DNA of 64,000 nt from Triatoma infestans (GCA_011037195.1 JAAEAF010001136.1:1-64000), one strand, 5' to 3'. Counted from the stretch's first letter, positions 1-9,378 are shown. Notes: generated by a model not told the origin, from the sequence alone. Translations and numbers: made by a program.

Positions 1-504
1 CATATATTGTGTGCCCAGGTTTACCGTTTCTGTATGATCCTGCAGCTATATTACAGTTTATAGCAATTGTATTTACACCGTGAATTTTCACAATTTCATC
101 TGATTTATGAGTAACGTTTGCATCCAGTACTTTATGATGAGTAAATCCCAGCAAAGGACCAATTGAATGTTCTTTGTTGAAATTAACAGGTTGGGTACAC
201 TTGAATTCGACCTTTAAAGTGTTAACATTACCTTTCATTTTAATTGAATGAGGTGACTGCATGTGTCTTTTTAGGTAATCCACTATAACTCATAGTTCCC
301 AGTAGGAATAGTAATCACTTTGTCACCATAATGAAATTTATTGTTTACATTTTCAACTATGTTTGGTATCGAGTTATAAGATTGGAAGCTAAGCAAGCCA
401 ATGTTATAGTCACCTCCATCTAATAAACTAATTGGTGGAAATATATTAGCGCTAAGGACGCTAGATGTACCTGTTAAGGTAAAAGTATAAGACATGACTA
501 ACAT
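1..504 (-). pseudogene. Polinton minor capsid (penton-like) gene, 5' part, frameshifted, runs off the window
   Basis: The minus-strand frame opens at 504 (an in-frame ATG lies a few codons inside, before SYTFTLTG) and runs to a stop near 285. The protein sense then continues in another frame down to position 1, so the gene has an apparent extra base at about 285 and its 3' part lies outside the window. Recognisable parts are an N-terminal block with YNSIPNI, FHYG and IPTGNYEL, then a segment with GPLLGFTHHK. I infer a single jelly-roll minor capsid (penton-like) protein from its resemblance to Polinton/adintovirus proteins and from its position next to the maturation protease. The family name is moderate confidence; membership of the Polinton gene block is high confidence. 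Confidence 0.55.
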
Positions 505-516
505 CTGTTAACTTTG

Positions 517-869
517 TTATGCATAATTATAGAGAAATTCTAAACATAAATGTCCACAATAAGGAGTATTCCAATTTTGATACCTCTCACGATTATACAT
601 GACTTCACTCTTGTTAAAATAATGTAGCATTTCTAATGGTGGTCTGAGATTCCCAAATGGATCAAAATATATAACTTGGTTACCTTTCTTAATATATGCC
701 ACCCAATGAGTTCCAGGATTGTACGCTGAATCTAAATTTACAATAGCACATTCATCAGTTTTAGGAAATTTTGGCAATGTATCACGCATATATACACCTC
801 CAAAATGTGGAATATTTTTAGCGTATTTCATTAATTCAATGTTTGTGAGCGCTCTGTTAGGAAGTAGTC
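517..869 (-). CDS. PRO: Adenovirus-like cysteine protease (adenain/PRO), N-terminus frameshifted
   Basis: From the ATG at 831 the open frame is 104 aa. It carries the adenain-type catalytic layout: His42 in PGTHWVAY, Asp57 in YFDPFGN, an oxyanion Gln85 and Cys92 in YCGHLCLEFL. The N-terminal motif GGVYMRDTLP is typical of Polinton proteases. The family is usually longer; the frame stays open upstream to about 861 (reading ALTNIEL) without an ATG. An out-of-frame ATG overlaps the stop of the upstream PLA2 gene as ATGA near 869, so the true start is probably there with one base gained or lost at about 845-865. Known role of the family: processing of capsid proteins during virion maturation. The catalytic part is intact. 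Confidence 0.8.
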
Positions 870-1606
870 ATTCGTTTTTTCTTATATAAAGACCATACCC
901 TTTCTTATACGGTTTAAGGTAAAACCCTTTGCCAATCTGTTGCTCTTCTAATTTTCTATTATGTCTTCTATCTTCTTCCAAACGATCCCTCGCCACCTGT
1001 GTATCCTTTACTGCCTTTGCTATCGCTGATGCCCCACCAGCTAAACTTCCTAGTGCAGATAGACCTGCAAATAAGGGTACTAGAAACGGAAGAATTCCGC
1101 CAGTTCTTGGAACAGGTAAAACTCTGGGTATTTTTGATGGTTTTGACTTTTTTAAATACCTCTTTGCCTTCTTTAGAGCTTTCTTTGACGCATCACTAAT
1201 CGACAAAGGTGAATTTACACGTGCTGCTTTTATAACATCTTTAATAGTTTTTACTTTTTTCACCCCACCACCTAATTTTACTTTAGCTTTCATGGCGTTT
1301 GTGACTGCCCAGGCTGACGCTTTCTCACCAAAAGAGGCGTCACGTGCCTTTGTTCTTTGCCAAGCTTTATCGGCGAGTATAAGGTCAGCCTTATGTCTTG
1401 ATTCTAGATCCTTATGTTGAGAGTATGCAATGTCGTGTTCCCGACAGGCTTCGTCCAAAGGATTAAATACCTCTATCTCCTCGTTTTAATCTTTCTTGTA
1501 GTTTAGTTCCGGGACCGCAAAATCTGTAACCAGGTATGTGCACTTCAAAAGGGAGTTTGTTAATCGCTGAATTTATAAGACCTCTTCCGATAGTTTTCCT
1601 TCTCAT
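868..1606 (-). pseudogene. Polinton PLA2-domain capsid-associated protein, one frameshift
   Basis: The ATG at 1606-1604 begins a basic N-terminus followed by FCGPGT, the calcium-binding loop of secreted/parvovirus-type phospholipase A2. A shift at about 1468, which looks like one extra T in a TTT run, separates this from the long 3' frame (1458-868). That frame opens with DEACREHDIAY, the PLA2 active-site helix with the catalytic His-Asp. The rest is a lysine-rich linker, a Gly/Ala-rich hydrophobic segment (GGILPFLVPLFAGLSALGSL) and a basic C-terminus with GKGFYLKPYKKGYG. In parvoviruses such a domain breaches endosomal membranes; the same role here is inference. The stop overlaps the protease start region, so the two genes are tightly coupled. 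Confidence 0.75.
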
Positions 1607-1666
1607 TATGATGACATTAGTGAGACCAGCAACTATATATATAGTGTCACATCCAATTGATAAATT
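1607..1666. promoter_or_regulatory. Divergent promoter between capsid block and ATPase block
   Basis: Only 60 bp separate the minus-strand PLA2 gene (ATG at 1606) from the plus-strand ATPase gene (ATG at 1667). The gap holds the perfect palindrome ACTATATATATAGT at 1632-1645, which can serve as a TATA-like element in both directions. Inference from position and symmetry. Confidence 0.5.
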
Positions 1667-2361
1667 ATGCGTTTAGAGAAGCAAAGTGAAAGTTTACCTA
1701 TCTGCAATCTATTGAATAATTCGATAGACGAACATATGAAAATAAATCGACATGGTGTACTACTACCGGATAATATTCGAGCACTTATTTGTGGAACTTC
1801 AGGTTCTGGTAAAACCAATCTTATGGCTTGTTTGCTTTTACAACCAAATGGACTAAAATTCGCACATGTATATCTTTGCAGTCAGTCGCTTCAACAAGAG
1901 AAATATTTATATTTAGAAGAGATTTTTAAACTAGTTCCAGAGATAGGATTCCTTACAATTAATACTACTCAACAAATAATCACTCCTGATATGGCAGAAC
2001 CAAACTCTGTCATAGTTTTTGATGATATTTCAATGGATGAGCAGGAAAATATCAGGAAATTTTCAGTATGGGACGCCACAAGGACATTGACTGCTTTTAT
2101 CTTTGCCAAAGTTATGCTAGGATCCCTAAACACCTTATTCGTGACAATGCTAACTTTATCATATTGTTCAAACAGGATGACCTAAATTTAAAACATGTTT
2201 ATAGTGATCATGTAAGTTCCCCCAGTGTATCATTTGAGAAGTTTAAACAGATGTGCAATATATGCTGGAAGGAGCCGCATGGATTTATAACTCTGGATAA
2301 AACAAGAGATTTTAACAATGGTAAGTTTCGGAAGGGGTTGGATACATTTATCTATATATAG
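1667..2361 (+). pseudogene. ATP: Polinton genome-packaging ATPase (FtsK/HerA, A32-like), one frameshift
   Basis: The first frame (1667-2185) has Walker A GTSGSGKT at residues 43-50 and Walker B with NSVIVFDDIS near residues 116-125. The C-terminal part lies in a second frame (to 2361) with YLCQSYARIPKHL and FIILFKQDD, the sensor region of A32-like packaging ATPases. The shift is at about 2060-2068 in aggaaattttcag; one T missing from a T run would join the two parts. Known role of the family: pumping the genome into preformed capsids. The stop at 2361 is followed 31 bp later by the next gene. All catalytic motifs are present, so the break is recent or a sequencing artefact. Confidence 0.8.
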
Positions 2362-2392
2362 GCTGGTAGCAGAATAGATTTCTCATTCCGTC

Positions 2393-3565
2393 ATGGATCC
2401 CAAAGTTACTAGACAACTTATTGAAACTTCTAAATCATTACGCAGTAAATTCAAAAGTATGAAGCGAGGTCTTCAATCATCTCAAGAAGAACTAGAAAGG
2501 AGTTTGAAACCCATTACGGAGCCACTGCAAGAGCTGGTTCAGCGGAAAAAATGGGGCAAACAAGATGCCCCGTTAATGGAAGATTATGTGCCCTTGAAAT
2601 TGAAAAAAGATGCTTCAACTGCAACGGACTCACCGATTAAAGCTTCTACTAAAGATACTTCAACTGCAATGGAATCACCGATTAAAGCTTCTACTAAAGA
2701 TGCTTCAACAGAAACAGAATCTCTAATTAAAGAACCTTTACACTCACCAATTAAAGCTTCTACTCCTGTGCAACTGAAAAGGTATACTATTCCAATAAAA
2801 CAAGAAGAAACGTTTGAGGATGTAGAAGAGATCACTCCTTTAGAGTACATAAGAAAAATTGATAAACAGGAATTGGAGAAAACTTTAAGGGGGGAAGAAG
2901 ATATTGGCTCTTTAATAGAACCATATTTATTGAAAATAATAAGTGCCGATCCTAGAGATTTTGATGATAGATATGGAATTAGAATCCTATCAAAAGGTGG
3001 GATGACCATTGGAAATGCTCAGGTAACCATAGATGGTGATGATATTAATGTAAATGGAAAATGGTATGAAGGTACACCAGGTTTGTTACAATTGTTATTT
3101 TTAAAACAACCGACACAATATTCAGAAAATGATTTAGACAGTTATAAAGACATTTTAATTAGAAGTAATGCGCATAAGCGACAGTTTAGTGAAGAAAAAG
3201 GAATTAGTTCCAGCAGAGGATGGAAATACAGAAATATCATCGCTCCTCTTTTCAATCCCCCCTCCAAATCACCGGAACAAATTTCAATACAAACTAGGTA
3301 TACTCCACACGAAACTGCTTCAAACAGACAAACACCTCTGACTTTGATTGCAACAAGACCTGGTAAATACCCGCTAAGATCGAGGGAAACAATTGGTAAA
3401 GGCATGTGGGAAGGTCAAAGTATTTATGAATACTGGGATGACCCTAACGAACTGGTTGAACGACTTCGGTTGCTATACGCCTCAACTAGTGCAGGTCATA
3501 CAGTGCATGAAAATGAAATTCACTCTATAATTGAAGAGCTGAGAGAGGCTGATATTATTTATTAA
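2393..3565 (+). CDS. Polinton-associated protein with DUF8207-like C-terminus, 390 aa
   Basis: Intact frame from ATG at 2393. Residues 1-60 are basic and helical, with heptad-like leucines. Residues 75-125 hold four imperfect repeats around SPIKAST (for example TDSPIKASTKDTSTAMESP), a low-complexity Ser/Thr/Lys linker. The C-terminal half has a globular region with KGGMTIGNAQV, then GKGMWEGQSIYEYWDDP and NELVERLRLLYAST, ending IIEELREADIIY. I recognise this C-terminal block as the conserved insect Polinton protein type annotated as DUF8207. Function is unknown; a structural or assembly role is a guess from its place between ATPase and integrase. The SPIKAST repeats may vary in number between copies. 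Confidence 0.65.
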   Translation: MDPKVTRQLIETSKSLRSKFKSMKRGLQSSQEELERSLKPITEPLQELVQRKKWGKQDAPLMEDYVPLKLKKDASTATDSPIKASTKDTSTAMESPIKASTKDASTETESLIKEPLHSPIKASTPVQLKRYTIPIKQEETFEDVEEITPLEYIRKIDKQELEKTLRGEEDIGSLIEPYLLKIISADPRDFDDRYGIRILSKGGMTIGNAQVTIDGDDINVNGKWYEGTPGLLQLLFLKQPTQYSENDLDSYKDILIRSNAHKRQFSEEKGISSSRGWKYRNIIAPLFNPPSKSPEQISIQTRYTPHETASNRQTPLTLIATRPGKYPLRSRETIGKGMWEGQSIYEYWDDPNELVERLRLLYASTSAGHTVHENEIHSIIEELREADIIY

Positions 3566-3620
3566 ACTGGTAAAATTTTGAATAATTGTTCAGTGCTAGC
3601 TTAACACAGCGCCAAATAAC

Positions 3621-4070
3621 ATGTCTGTCGACAAATTTGGTAGATCATTACCCCAAATCAAGAAAGTATTTCATGCAAGTGACGATGAAGATGGTGATTA
3701 TATCGACTTTGAAAATAAACGCTTAATAGGGGTGAGTGATCCTTTGAGGGATCTTGATGCTGTCAATAAGAGATATCTGGAAAAATATGTAACTGACTTA
3801 AATGCTTCAGGTAAAAATGACCTAATTACTAAAACATACATGGAAAATTATATAGATAAATTAGATTTACCAACCAAATTATACCTTCAAAACTATCTGA
3901 ACGAAGATTTTGTAACCAAAAAGTACCTATTAGAAACTTATGATGAGGCTAGAAAATTAGTGACTCAGAAATATGTGCAACGCCTATTTGAAACAATAAT
4001 AAATAGGCTGAATGCATTCAATCCGAATACTCCTTTAACAGCCTATCAGCTAAAAACAGTTTTTGATTAA
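3621..4070 (+). CDS. Polinton small protein with phage tail-fibre-like motif, 149 aa
   Basis: Intact frame from ATG at 3621, 55 bp after the previous stop. Residues 30-60 read DFENKRLIGVSDPLRDLDAV followed by NKRYLEKYV. This resembles the motif before trimeric coiled coils in many phage tail-fibre and structural proteins (KRLTNVADP, DAATKKYV). The motif idea recurs downstream as TKTYMENYI, TKLYLQNYL, TKKYLLETY and TQKYVQRLF, four or five [T/N]K-x-Y-[LMV] units at roughly 15-25 residue spacing, suggesting a helical repeat protein. A fibre- or spike-like structural role is inference. An AATAAA about 17 bp after the stop can serve as its polyadenylation signal. Confidence 0.6.
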   Translation: MSVDKFGRSLPQIKKVFHASDDEDGDYIDFENKRLIGVSDPLRDLDAVNKRYLEKYVTDLNASGKNDLITKTYMENYIDKLDLPTKLYLQNYLNEDFVTKKYLLETYDEARKLVTQKYVQRLFETIINRLNAFNPNTPLTAYQLKTVFD

Positions 4071-4169
4071 GTTTCCAAGTGTTAAGAATAAATATAATAC
4101 TTGGATTTAGAAATAATTATCAGATGTAAAAATTTTTGTAAAGGATAAGGTGCTTAAATAACAAGGGTA

Positions 4170-5093
4170 ATGTCTTCCAAAAAGGCTGTAGTTGCTGAAC
4201 TTCATAGACCAGCACGTGTACGCTACCCTCGAAGACGTACACTGCTCAAAGGTATAGATGATTTATGGCAAGCTGATTTAATAGAAATGTTACCATATGC
4301 TCGCCAAAATAGTGGTTACAAATACATATTAGCAGTGATTGATTGTTTTTCAAAATATGCCTGGGTGGAACCTGTTAAATCCAAAGGCGCTCAAGATATC
4401 ACTCAAGCAATGGACAACATTTTTAATTCGAGTGGTAGAGTACCCAAAAATATTCAGACAGATAATGGTAAGGAATTCTACAATGTTTCCTTCAAGAAGC
4501 TCATGAAGAAGCACAACATTAATCACTACAGTACTTACAGTCAAATTAAAAGTTCAATTGTTGAAAGGTTTAGTAGAACCTTCAAATCTATGATGTATCA
4601 ATTGTTTAGTCTTAGAGGAAACTACAATTATACAAAACATTTACCTGATCTCATAAATACCTACAATAGCAAAGTACACCGTACGATTGGTATAGCGCCA
4701 TCAGAAGTAAATTCTACCAATGAAGCATCCTTACTAGCTAATGTTTACTCTTCTAATGTAAAACGAAAAGATAAACAACGTTTTGAAGAAGGAGACTATG
4801 TACGTATCTCGAAAAGAAGAACTATATTTACTAGAGGATATACGCCCAACTGGAGTACTGAAATATTTAAAATTAAAAATGTTCGCAACACAATTCCATA
4901 TACTTACTTGTTGGAAGATTTGACAGGACAGCCTATTCAAGGTGCATTTTATACTCAGGAGCTGCAGAAAACTAAATATAAAGATGTATATCTTGTAGAA
5001 AAAATACTGAGACGTAAAAGTAATAGGCTGTATGTAAGGTGGTTAGGTTTCAAGGAACCTTCATGGATAAATGTAAAAGATTTAGTAGCTTAA
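4170..5093 (+). CDS. INT: Polinton retroviral-type integrase with C-terminal chromodomain, 307 aa
   Basis: Intact frame from ATG at 4170. The rve core has catalytic Asp36 (WQADLIEM), Asp98 (IQTDNGKEF) and Glu132 (SIVERFSRT), with 33 residues between the last two. Conserved flanks are VIDCFSKYAWVEPV and YNSKVHRTIGIAPSEV. Residues about 205-260 form an SH3-like C-terminal domain (FEEGDYVRIS). The last 35 residues (VEKILRRKSNRLYVRWLGF, then PSW) match a chromodomain, which in this family is thought to guide integration to chromatin. Known role: insertion of the element with short target duplications. Polinton integrases lie near one terminus, so the right end of the element should be within about 1.5 kb. 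The stop TAA overlaps an AATAAA signal (5092-5097). Confidence 0.92.
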   Translation: MSSKKAVVAELHRPARVRYPRRRTLLKGIDDLWQADLIEMLPYARQNSGYKYILAVIDCFSKYAWVEPVKSKGAQDITQAMDNIFNSSGRVPKNIQTDNGKEFYNVSFKKLMKKHNINHYSTYSQIKSSIVERFSRTFKSMMYQLFSLRGNYNYTKHLPDLINTYNSKVHRTIGIAPSEVNSTNEASLLANVYSSNVKRKDKQRFEEGDYVRISKRRTIFTRGYTPNWSTEIFKIKNVRNTIPYTYLLEDLTGQPIQGAFYTQELQKTKYKDVYLVEKILRRKSNRLYVRWLGFKEPSWINVKDLVA

Positions 5094-5097
5094 TAAA
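5092..5097 (+). terminator. Polyadenylation signal overlapping integrase stop codon
   Basis: AATAAA uses the last two bases of the TAA stop at 5091-5093. The opposing gene ending at 5195 has the same arrangement on the minus strand (GAATAAATTT), so both convergent genes keep their poly(A) signals inside the stop codon. Confidence 0.6.
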
Positions 5098-5194
5098 GTT
5101 CATAAAAAATTAAGTATTTTTTTTGTTTTTAACCTCTTACGTTGATGCCAATTCAGGAAAAAATAAATGAAACAATCTATTTTTAATACAAAAT

Positions 5195-5680
5195 TTATTC
5201 AGCAGTTGTTACATTTTTTTTGTTAAAAAAATCACAGTTCAATAATTTTTTTAAATTACTGACTTGTTTATTAACATCTTCAATTAGACTCACTAATTTA
5301 AAATATTCATTTCTTAATAAATTGATCTTCGGAGGCTGATATTTGAGGAGATCTTCAAGCCATGATGGTTTCCCCTGGATAACCATAGTTTTATGAGTGA
5401 AGTTCTCAAAGTAAACTGATGAATGCTTCAATTGAATATCGGACATAGGGGATCCGTTTTTATTACCAAAAAATTCATCACATATTTGCTTGCTAGCTTG
5501 GAGAATTGCCCAATCTTCATCGTTTAAATAGATAACTGATTTTTTTGTTTTTAATGCTATAAGTGGTTCATCATCTTCAGAAAGACCTGTCACTAATTGT
5601 TTTGAATTGATGGTGTTGAGCGAGAAGCTGGTTGTAAGCTGCAATTTTATACCACTTGCCATCTTGAGATATGACCGCAA
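5195..5680 (-). CDS. Polinton gene of unknown function, about 155-161 aa
   Basis: Intact minus-strand frame. The likelier start is the ATG at 5662 (MASGIKLQLTTSF) rather than 5680, because it leaves about 32 bp after the preceding gene's stop and gives a cleaner N-terminus. The N-terminal two thirds look globular with alternating beta-like segments (SVIYLNDEDWAILQASKQI; HKTMVIQGKPSWL). The C-terminal 40 residues (KLVSLIEDVNKQVSNLKKLL) look like a coiled coil. I do not recognise a family. It converges on the integrase and follows the 112-aa gene, probably on the same transcript. Position inside the Polinton and lack of frame damage support a real gene. Confidence 0.6.
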   Translation of the reverse strand: MRSYLKMASGIKLQLTTSFSLNTINSKQLVTGLSEDDEPLIALKTKKSVIYLNDEDWAILQASKQICDEFFGNKNGSPMSDIQLKHSSVYFENFTHKTMVIQGKPSWLEDLLKYQPPKINLLRNEYFKLVSLIEDVNKQVSNLKKLLNCDFFNKKNVTTAE

Positions 5681-5694
5681 ACTGGGAAGTCACA

Positions 5695-6033
5695 CTACTT
5701 CTCACCAACTACATTTACCTCCCCCACTATTCTTTCGCTGAACAGCTGATTTAAATCTCTTTTAATGCAGTGGGCTAAATAAGCAATGTGTGAACAAGGG
5801 CAATTATCAGGTCCAACTTTTTGTTTTGGATTTGACCAAACACAATTTATATAATGTTTATTAGCTGCCATAACAGTATATTCTTTAGAATACGTTTCTA
5901 AAGATTTTAAGTCACTGTACAGATTGATATAACTTAGTACTAAATCCAAATCGGTGGGCGTGATGGTTGGATATGTTGAAACAAACCTAATATAATTATC
6001 ACTCGCAGAAATCTCTTTCCACTCTACCGCCAT
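5695..6033 (-). CDS. Polinton gene of unknown function, 112 aa, Cys-rich C-terminus
   Basis: Intact minus-strand frame with ATG at 6033. Residues 60-90 contain CVWSNPKQKVGPDNCPCSHI followed by HC, a small Cys/His cluster (three Cys and two His within about 20 residues) that could bind zinc; the rest is helical. I do not recognise the family. A TATA-like TTATATA lies about 30-40 bp upstream on the minus strand (near 6070), fitting a promoter for this gene and the next. As the gene nearest the element terminus, opposite the integrase, it may be an early or regulatory gene; that is a guess. Confidence 0.55.
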   Translation of the reverse strand: MAVEWKEISASDNYIRFVSTYPTITPTDLDLVLSYINLYSDLKSLETYSKEYTVMAANKHYINCVWSNPKQKVGPDNCPCSHIAYLAHCIKRDLNQLFSERIVGEVNVVGEK

Positions 6034-6600
6034 TTTACTAACTGAGCTTCTTTAAAGGTGGTACCCTTTTATATATTATATAGCCCTCTTTTACTTAAAT
6101 GATTTGAACTAAAAAAAACTTTTTCCAAGTGTAAAGGTCAGCCAGTGCACCGCTAATAAATTTTTTTCATTATATCTCCAAATATGACATCATCACGTAA
6201 CAAACATTGTGTATTACTCATTTTTAATCTTATATTAATTATCGGAAGAGGGAGGGAGCGGAAGACAGGTTGAATAATTGACAATGAGGGGCGGGGGGGG
6301 GGTATAAAGAGAGAATGACTCAACAACAAAAAGTTTGGCATATTTTATTGCAGCAGACATTAAGATGCAGTTCTAAATGCTGCTGACCTTGAATAAAAAA
6401 AAAATATATACACCTCACTCTATCCATCAGCACACATAGGAGCAGCTGAGGAAGGGGGGTTTGTGGTGGGGGTTAAAAACTGTGATTTTGCCGGCCGACG
6501 AAGTGGGCCGGGGGGGTGGAAAAGTGTTCTGGAACATACAAATACACTCTACTTGTCTGAAATTCTTTTATACTTGATATCGAATAAAATTATAATGCAT
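6034..6600. mobile_element. Polinton subterminal/terminal region (probable right TIR), exact end not resolved
   Basis: No gene seen. The stretch contains a TATA-like block near 6070, a G-rich run near 6290-6301 before TATAAA, and another G-rich segment near 6450-6520. Polinton terminal inverted repeats are usually 100-1000 bp, so the right TIR probably ends here, before the foldback copy at about 6601. The partner TIR lies outside the window, so the boundary and target duplication cannot be fixed. Confidence 0.4.
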
Positions 6601-6856
6601 TCATGGTGGTTGGATCCGCAATCCTAGAAATCATCGAAGGTATTTTCCGGAAAAGCCTGCTTCATTTTGTGGTTATCGAACAGTTTTGGGTGTTCGCGTA
6701 TCATCAGGATATCTTGGCAAACAGTGTGATTACACAGACTTGCGCGAACCAAATCTGTAAGGGTCTGAGCTCAGAGTTGTGAAACTGATTTGCCTGTGAG
6801 GTCTGTGCAAGGTACGCTTGCACTTGCACTTGCTATCACGGAAAATATCTCTGATA
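6601..6856. repeat. Foldback family A, copy 1 (diverged)
   Basis: Starts with the family A end (GGTTGGATCCGCAATCCTAG, then catcgaaggtattttccgga and GCCTGCTTCATTTTGTGG) and finishes with its inverse (GCTATCACGGAAAATATCTC at about 6831-6852). The minus strand at about 6676-6715 holds CTGATGA and a GCG/CGC stem, but the GAAAC box has decayed to CAAAA. Intervening sequence to 7070 shows nothing I recognise. Confidence 0.65.
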
Positions 6857-7071
6857 AACATATCACTTTTATTTGTAACATTTTTTTTTCAAACTGGTTT
6901 AGGTGTTCTCGGAGTTGTGGCGTTGAATTTCAAATATTATATGTAATTGTTTCAATGTTTTGGCGTTTTTTTATGGACTAACATAATTACTTCCTGCCTG
7001 GGTAAGTACTTATCCCTTCCCAACAGCCTCTGCATTTATATCAGTACAAATGAGCAAAATTTGAAGATTTT

Positions 7072-7415
7072 TTGTTTGTTGTGGTGGTTGGTTCCGCAGA
7101 GCTGGAAAGCATCAGAGACATTTTCCGTGGTAGCCTGCTTCATTTTGTGGTCATCGACCGGTTTCGGGCGTTCGCCCATTTCCAGGATGCGTTTTTTAGA
7201 CAGCGTGACAACACAGACTCGCACAGAGCAAACTTAGTTTCACACTCCTTGAGTGTGCTCTGTGCACACCAAGTTTGCCCAGCTTATCCGCTGAGTGCAC
7301 TGTTTGCTCTGTGCGAGTCTGTGTTGTCACACTGTCTAAAAAACGCATCCTGGAGATGGGCGAACGGTCGATGACCACAAAATGAAGCAGGCTATCATGG
7401 AAAATGTCTCTGATG
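7072..7415. repeat. Foldback family A, copy 2, near-complete palindrome
   Basis: Left arm about 7079-7226 and right arm about 7301-7412 are inverted copies, with a short spacer that itself repeats the tgtgctctgtgc sequence. The left arm carries CCGCAGAGCTGGAAAGCATC, CCTGCTTCATTTTGTGG, then GACCGGTTTCGG. The right arm has lost about 10 bp (gcccgaaacc) in the same place. Open frames in this stretch are by-products of the palindrome. No transposase; the element is non-autonomous. Confidence 0.8.
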
Positions 7416-7499
7416 ATTTTTTTTTTGTTTAGTTTAAAGACCATTCGTTATTTTATTTATATTTGTAAGTGAAAGTCCTATGATTGATTCACACCAATT

Positions 7500-8012
7500 T
7501 AAGTAATGGCGCGTATAAGGCGACAAAAAAAAATTCACAGACTGGTAAACATGTTAGCTAGTCGGGCGACAAAAGAAGAGAACGGCATAAACACTGTTGT
7601 TCAGGCGAACTGTAAAAACAAGTGAGGTAATTTTATAAGAAGAGAACGTTTTTAGTGTGGGACAATAAGTAAGGCGCGAACCCTATATATGAAAGGCGCC
7701 CACAATCCCAGCACCAAGAGAGAGAGGTAAAAGGCGGGAAGGCGTGGGAAATATGCGAGCGATGAAGTAACATTTAGAAATAGCGAGGCAAAGTTAATTT
7801 CTCAAAGGTGCCGAGACTTAACACTTATGGTCATAGGCGCCCGGCGCTTTCTCTGTACCCTGCGGCCTCAGGACAACATTGTTCATCACCAAACCGTGAG
7901 CTGTAGAGGCTTCTAGGAAGAGAAAATCTAGGAACAGTACTGCTGGAATCGACCCGGGACCACCGCGCTGGAATAGCTTACGCATAATTCTAGCGCGCTA
8001 CCACTGAGCTTT
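7500..8012 (-). repeat. tRNA-related SINE, minus strand
   Basis: Read on the minus strand, the head has AGCTCAGTGGTAGCGCGCT (RNA polymerase III A box, complement of 7991-8010) and, about 45 bp on, GGGTCGATTCC (B box, complement of about 7945-7955). The spacing and sequences match a tRNA gene, but the anticodon arm does not fold convincingly and a long unrelated body follows (to about 7500). A tRNA-derived SINE is therefore likelier than a functional tRNA gene. The 3' end is not clearly bounded. Confidence 0.5.
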
Positions 8013-9378
8013 TGTTTGAACTTTTTTCAATAAAATTCATTTCAGGAAGTTTTGGGCTTTCCTTAAAAAATTGAATTATTAAGATTACTTAGAATGTCCC
8101 ATTGATTCAACAAATAAAAAGGAATTAGAAGTTTGAAAATAATTTAACTTTTATAAATGTGAAAACGCAGTTAAGAAAAAGTGGTGTGATTGTACATTAT
8201 TATTAAATAGAGACTTTATTGATTTTGTTGAAGGTATTCACAAAAAAAAAAAAAAATCGGCAGAAATTTGATCTGCTCTGGCAGCTTTAATCTAATTTAA
8301 TTCATAAGAGATCATATTTTTGAAATCTCTTAATTTTCCAAAAATATTATATTTCTTTGTAACCATTTTTATTTAATAAAGGTAACCAGATCTTCTATCT
8401 GTATATATTAAATAATGGACTTATAGAATCGATACTTGGATTCTCAGAAGATTCCTCTAACTTTGGTGCTACTTATCAGGTTAATATATATATTGTATAT
8501 CTTCATCTAGATTTTAGAAATAAGGATAAAAATTCATTCGGAAGATGCAAGCCTGCACTTAAAATCGAGAGCCCAGTTTTCCTGAGGTAACTCTAGACTG
8601 GTCAAGTCTTCGAGTAAATCAAATAAATGATTCAAAGAAATGGTTTATATTATTTATAGAAATATACTTCTTTAACGATCTAAGTAATATAATCGTTTAA
8701 ATTTTTAATTTTTGTAAATACTTTAAATTCTCTAGTAATATACGGTTACACATGTGTATAATAAAAACACTAGAGAGAAAGAGAGAATTGTGGGAATTGA
8801 ATTTACTGCTGACAATAGTTGCACCATGGGGATCAATAATGTCATTTGAATGAACCAATGGATGCTACATGCAGATTACATTGATAACTAAACAATCATA
8901 ACTAATCCTAACATGTATTTTATGTTAGACCAACGTGTAGAATCATATGCTGGTTTGAAGTATATAATACAATGTAGCTTTCGTATATATACAATATCTA
9001 GTTTCAATGTTCTTATTATTAATAGATATATAATCTAATTTTGCAATAATATATCCTATATACGTACTAAATAATATATTAATAATTTATATCAATAGTG
9101 AAAGAGGTTAATGCAACAACCGGCTAAGTAACATGAATGTTAACTAAGTATATTTTAAATTGTTAATAATCTGGTGTGTAACATTCATACATTTTTCTCT
9201 TAATCCTATTAATACAAATTAATTTTTAAAAAATTAAACTGAAATTGCAATGTTTAGAAACGTTTAATAGAGCTTGCCATAAAAAAGACCGTCGGAGTTA
9301 GATATACACCTTATGTGTGGAAACTATGGACGCTCTCTGCTCAGGACCCACCTAAACCTCTCTAAAAATATATATAAT
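8013..9378. other. AT-rich DNA without recognised features
   Basis: No coding frame with family features, no clear terminal repeats. Several A or T runs and a short AG-rich tract near 8770. Confidence 0.5.

Noticed and set aside
929..1420. 163-aa open frame on the plus strand
   Set aside because: It is the antisense of the PLA2-domain gene and has no family features.
7072..7444. Overlapping frames on both strands that share peptide pieces
   Set aside because: They arise from the palindromic foldback arms and repeat in other copies with no conserved protein.
7925..8010. A tRNA gene on the minus strand
   Set aside because: A and B boxes are present, but the cloverleaf is not convincing and a SINE-like body follows.
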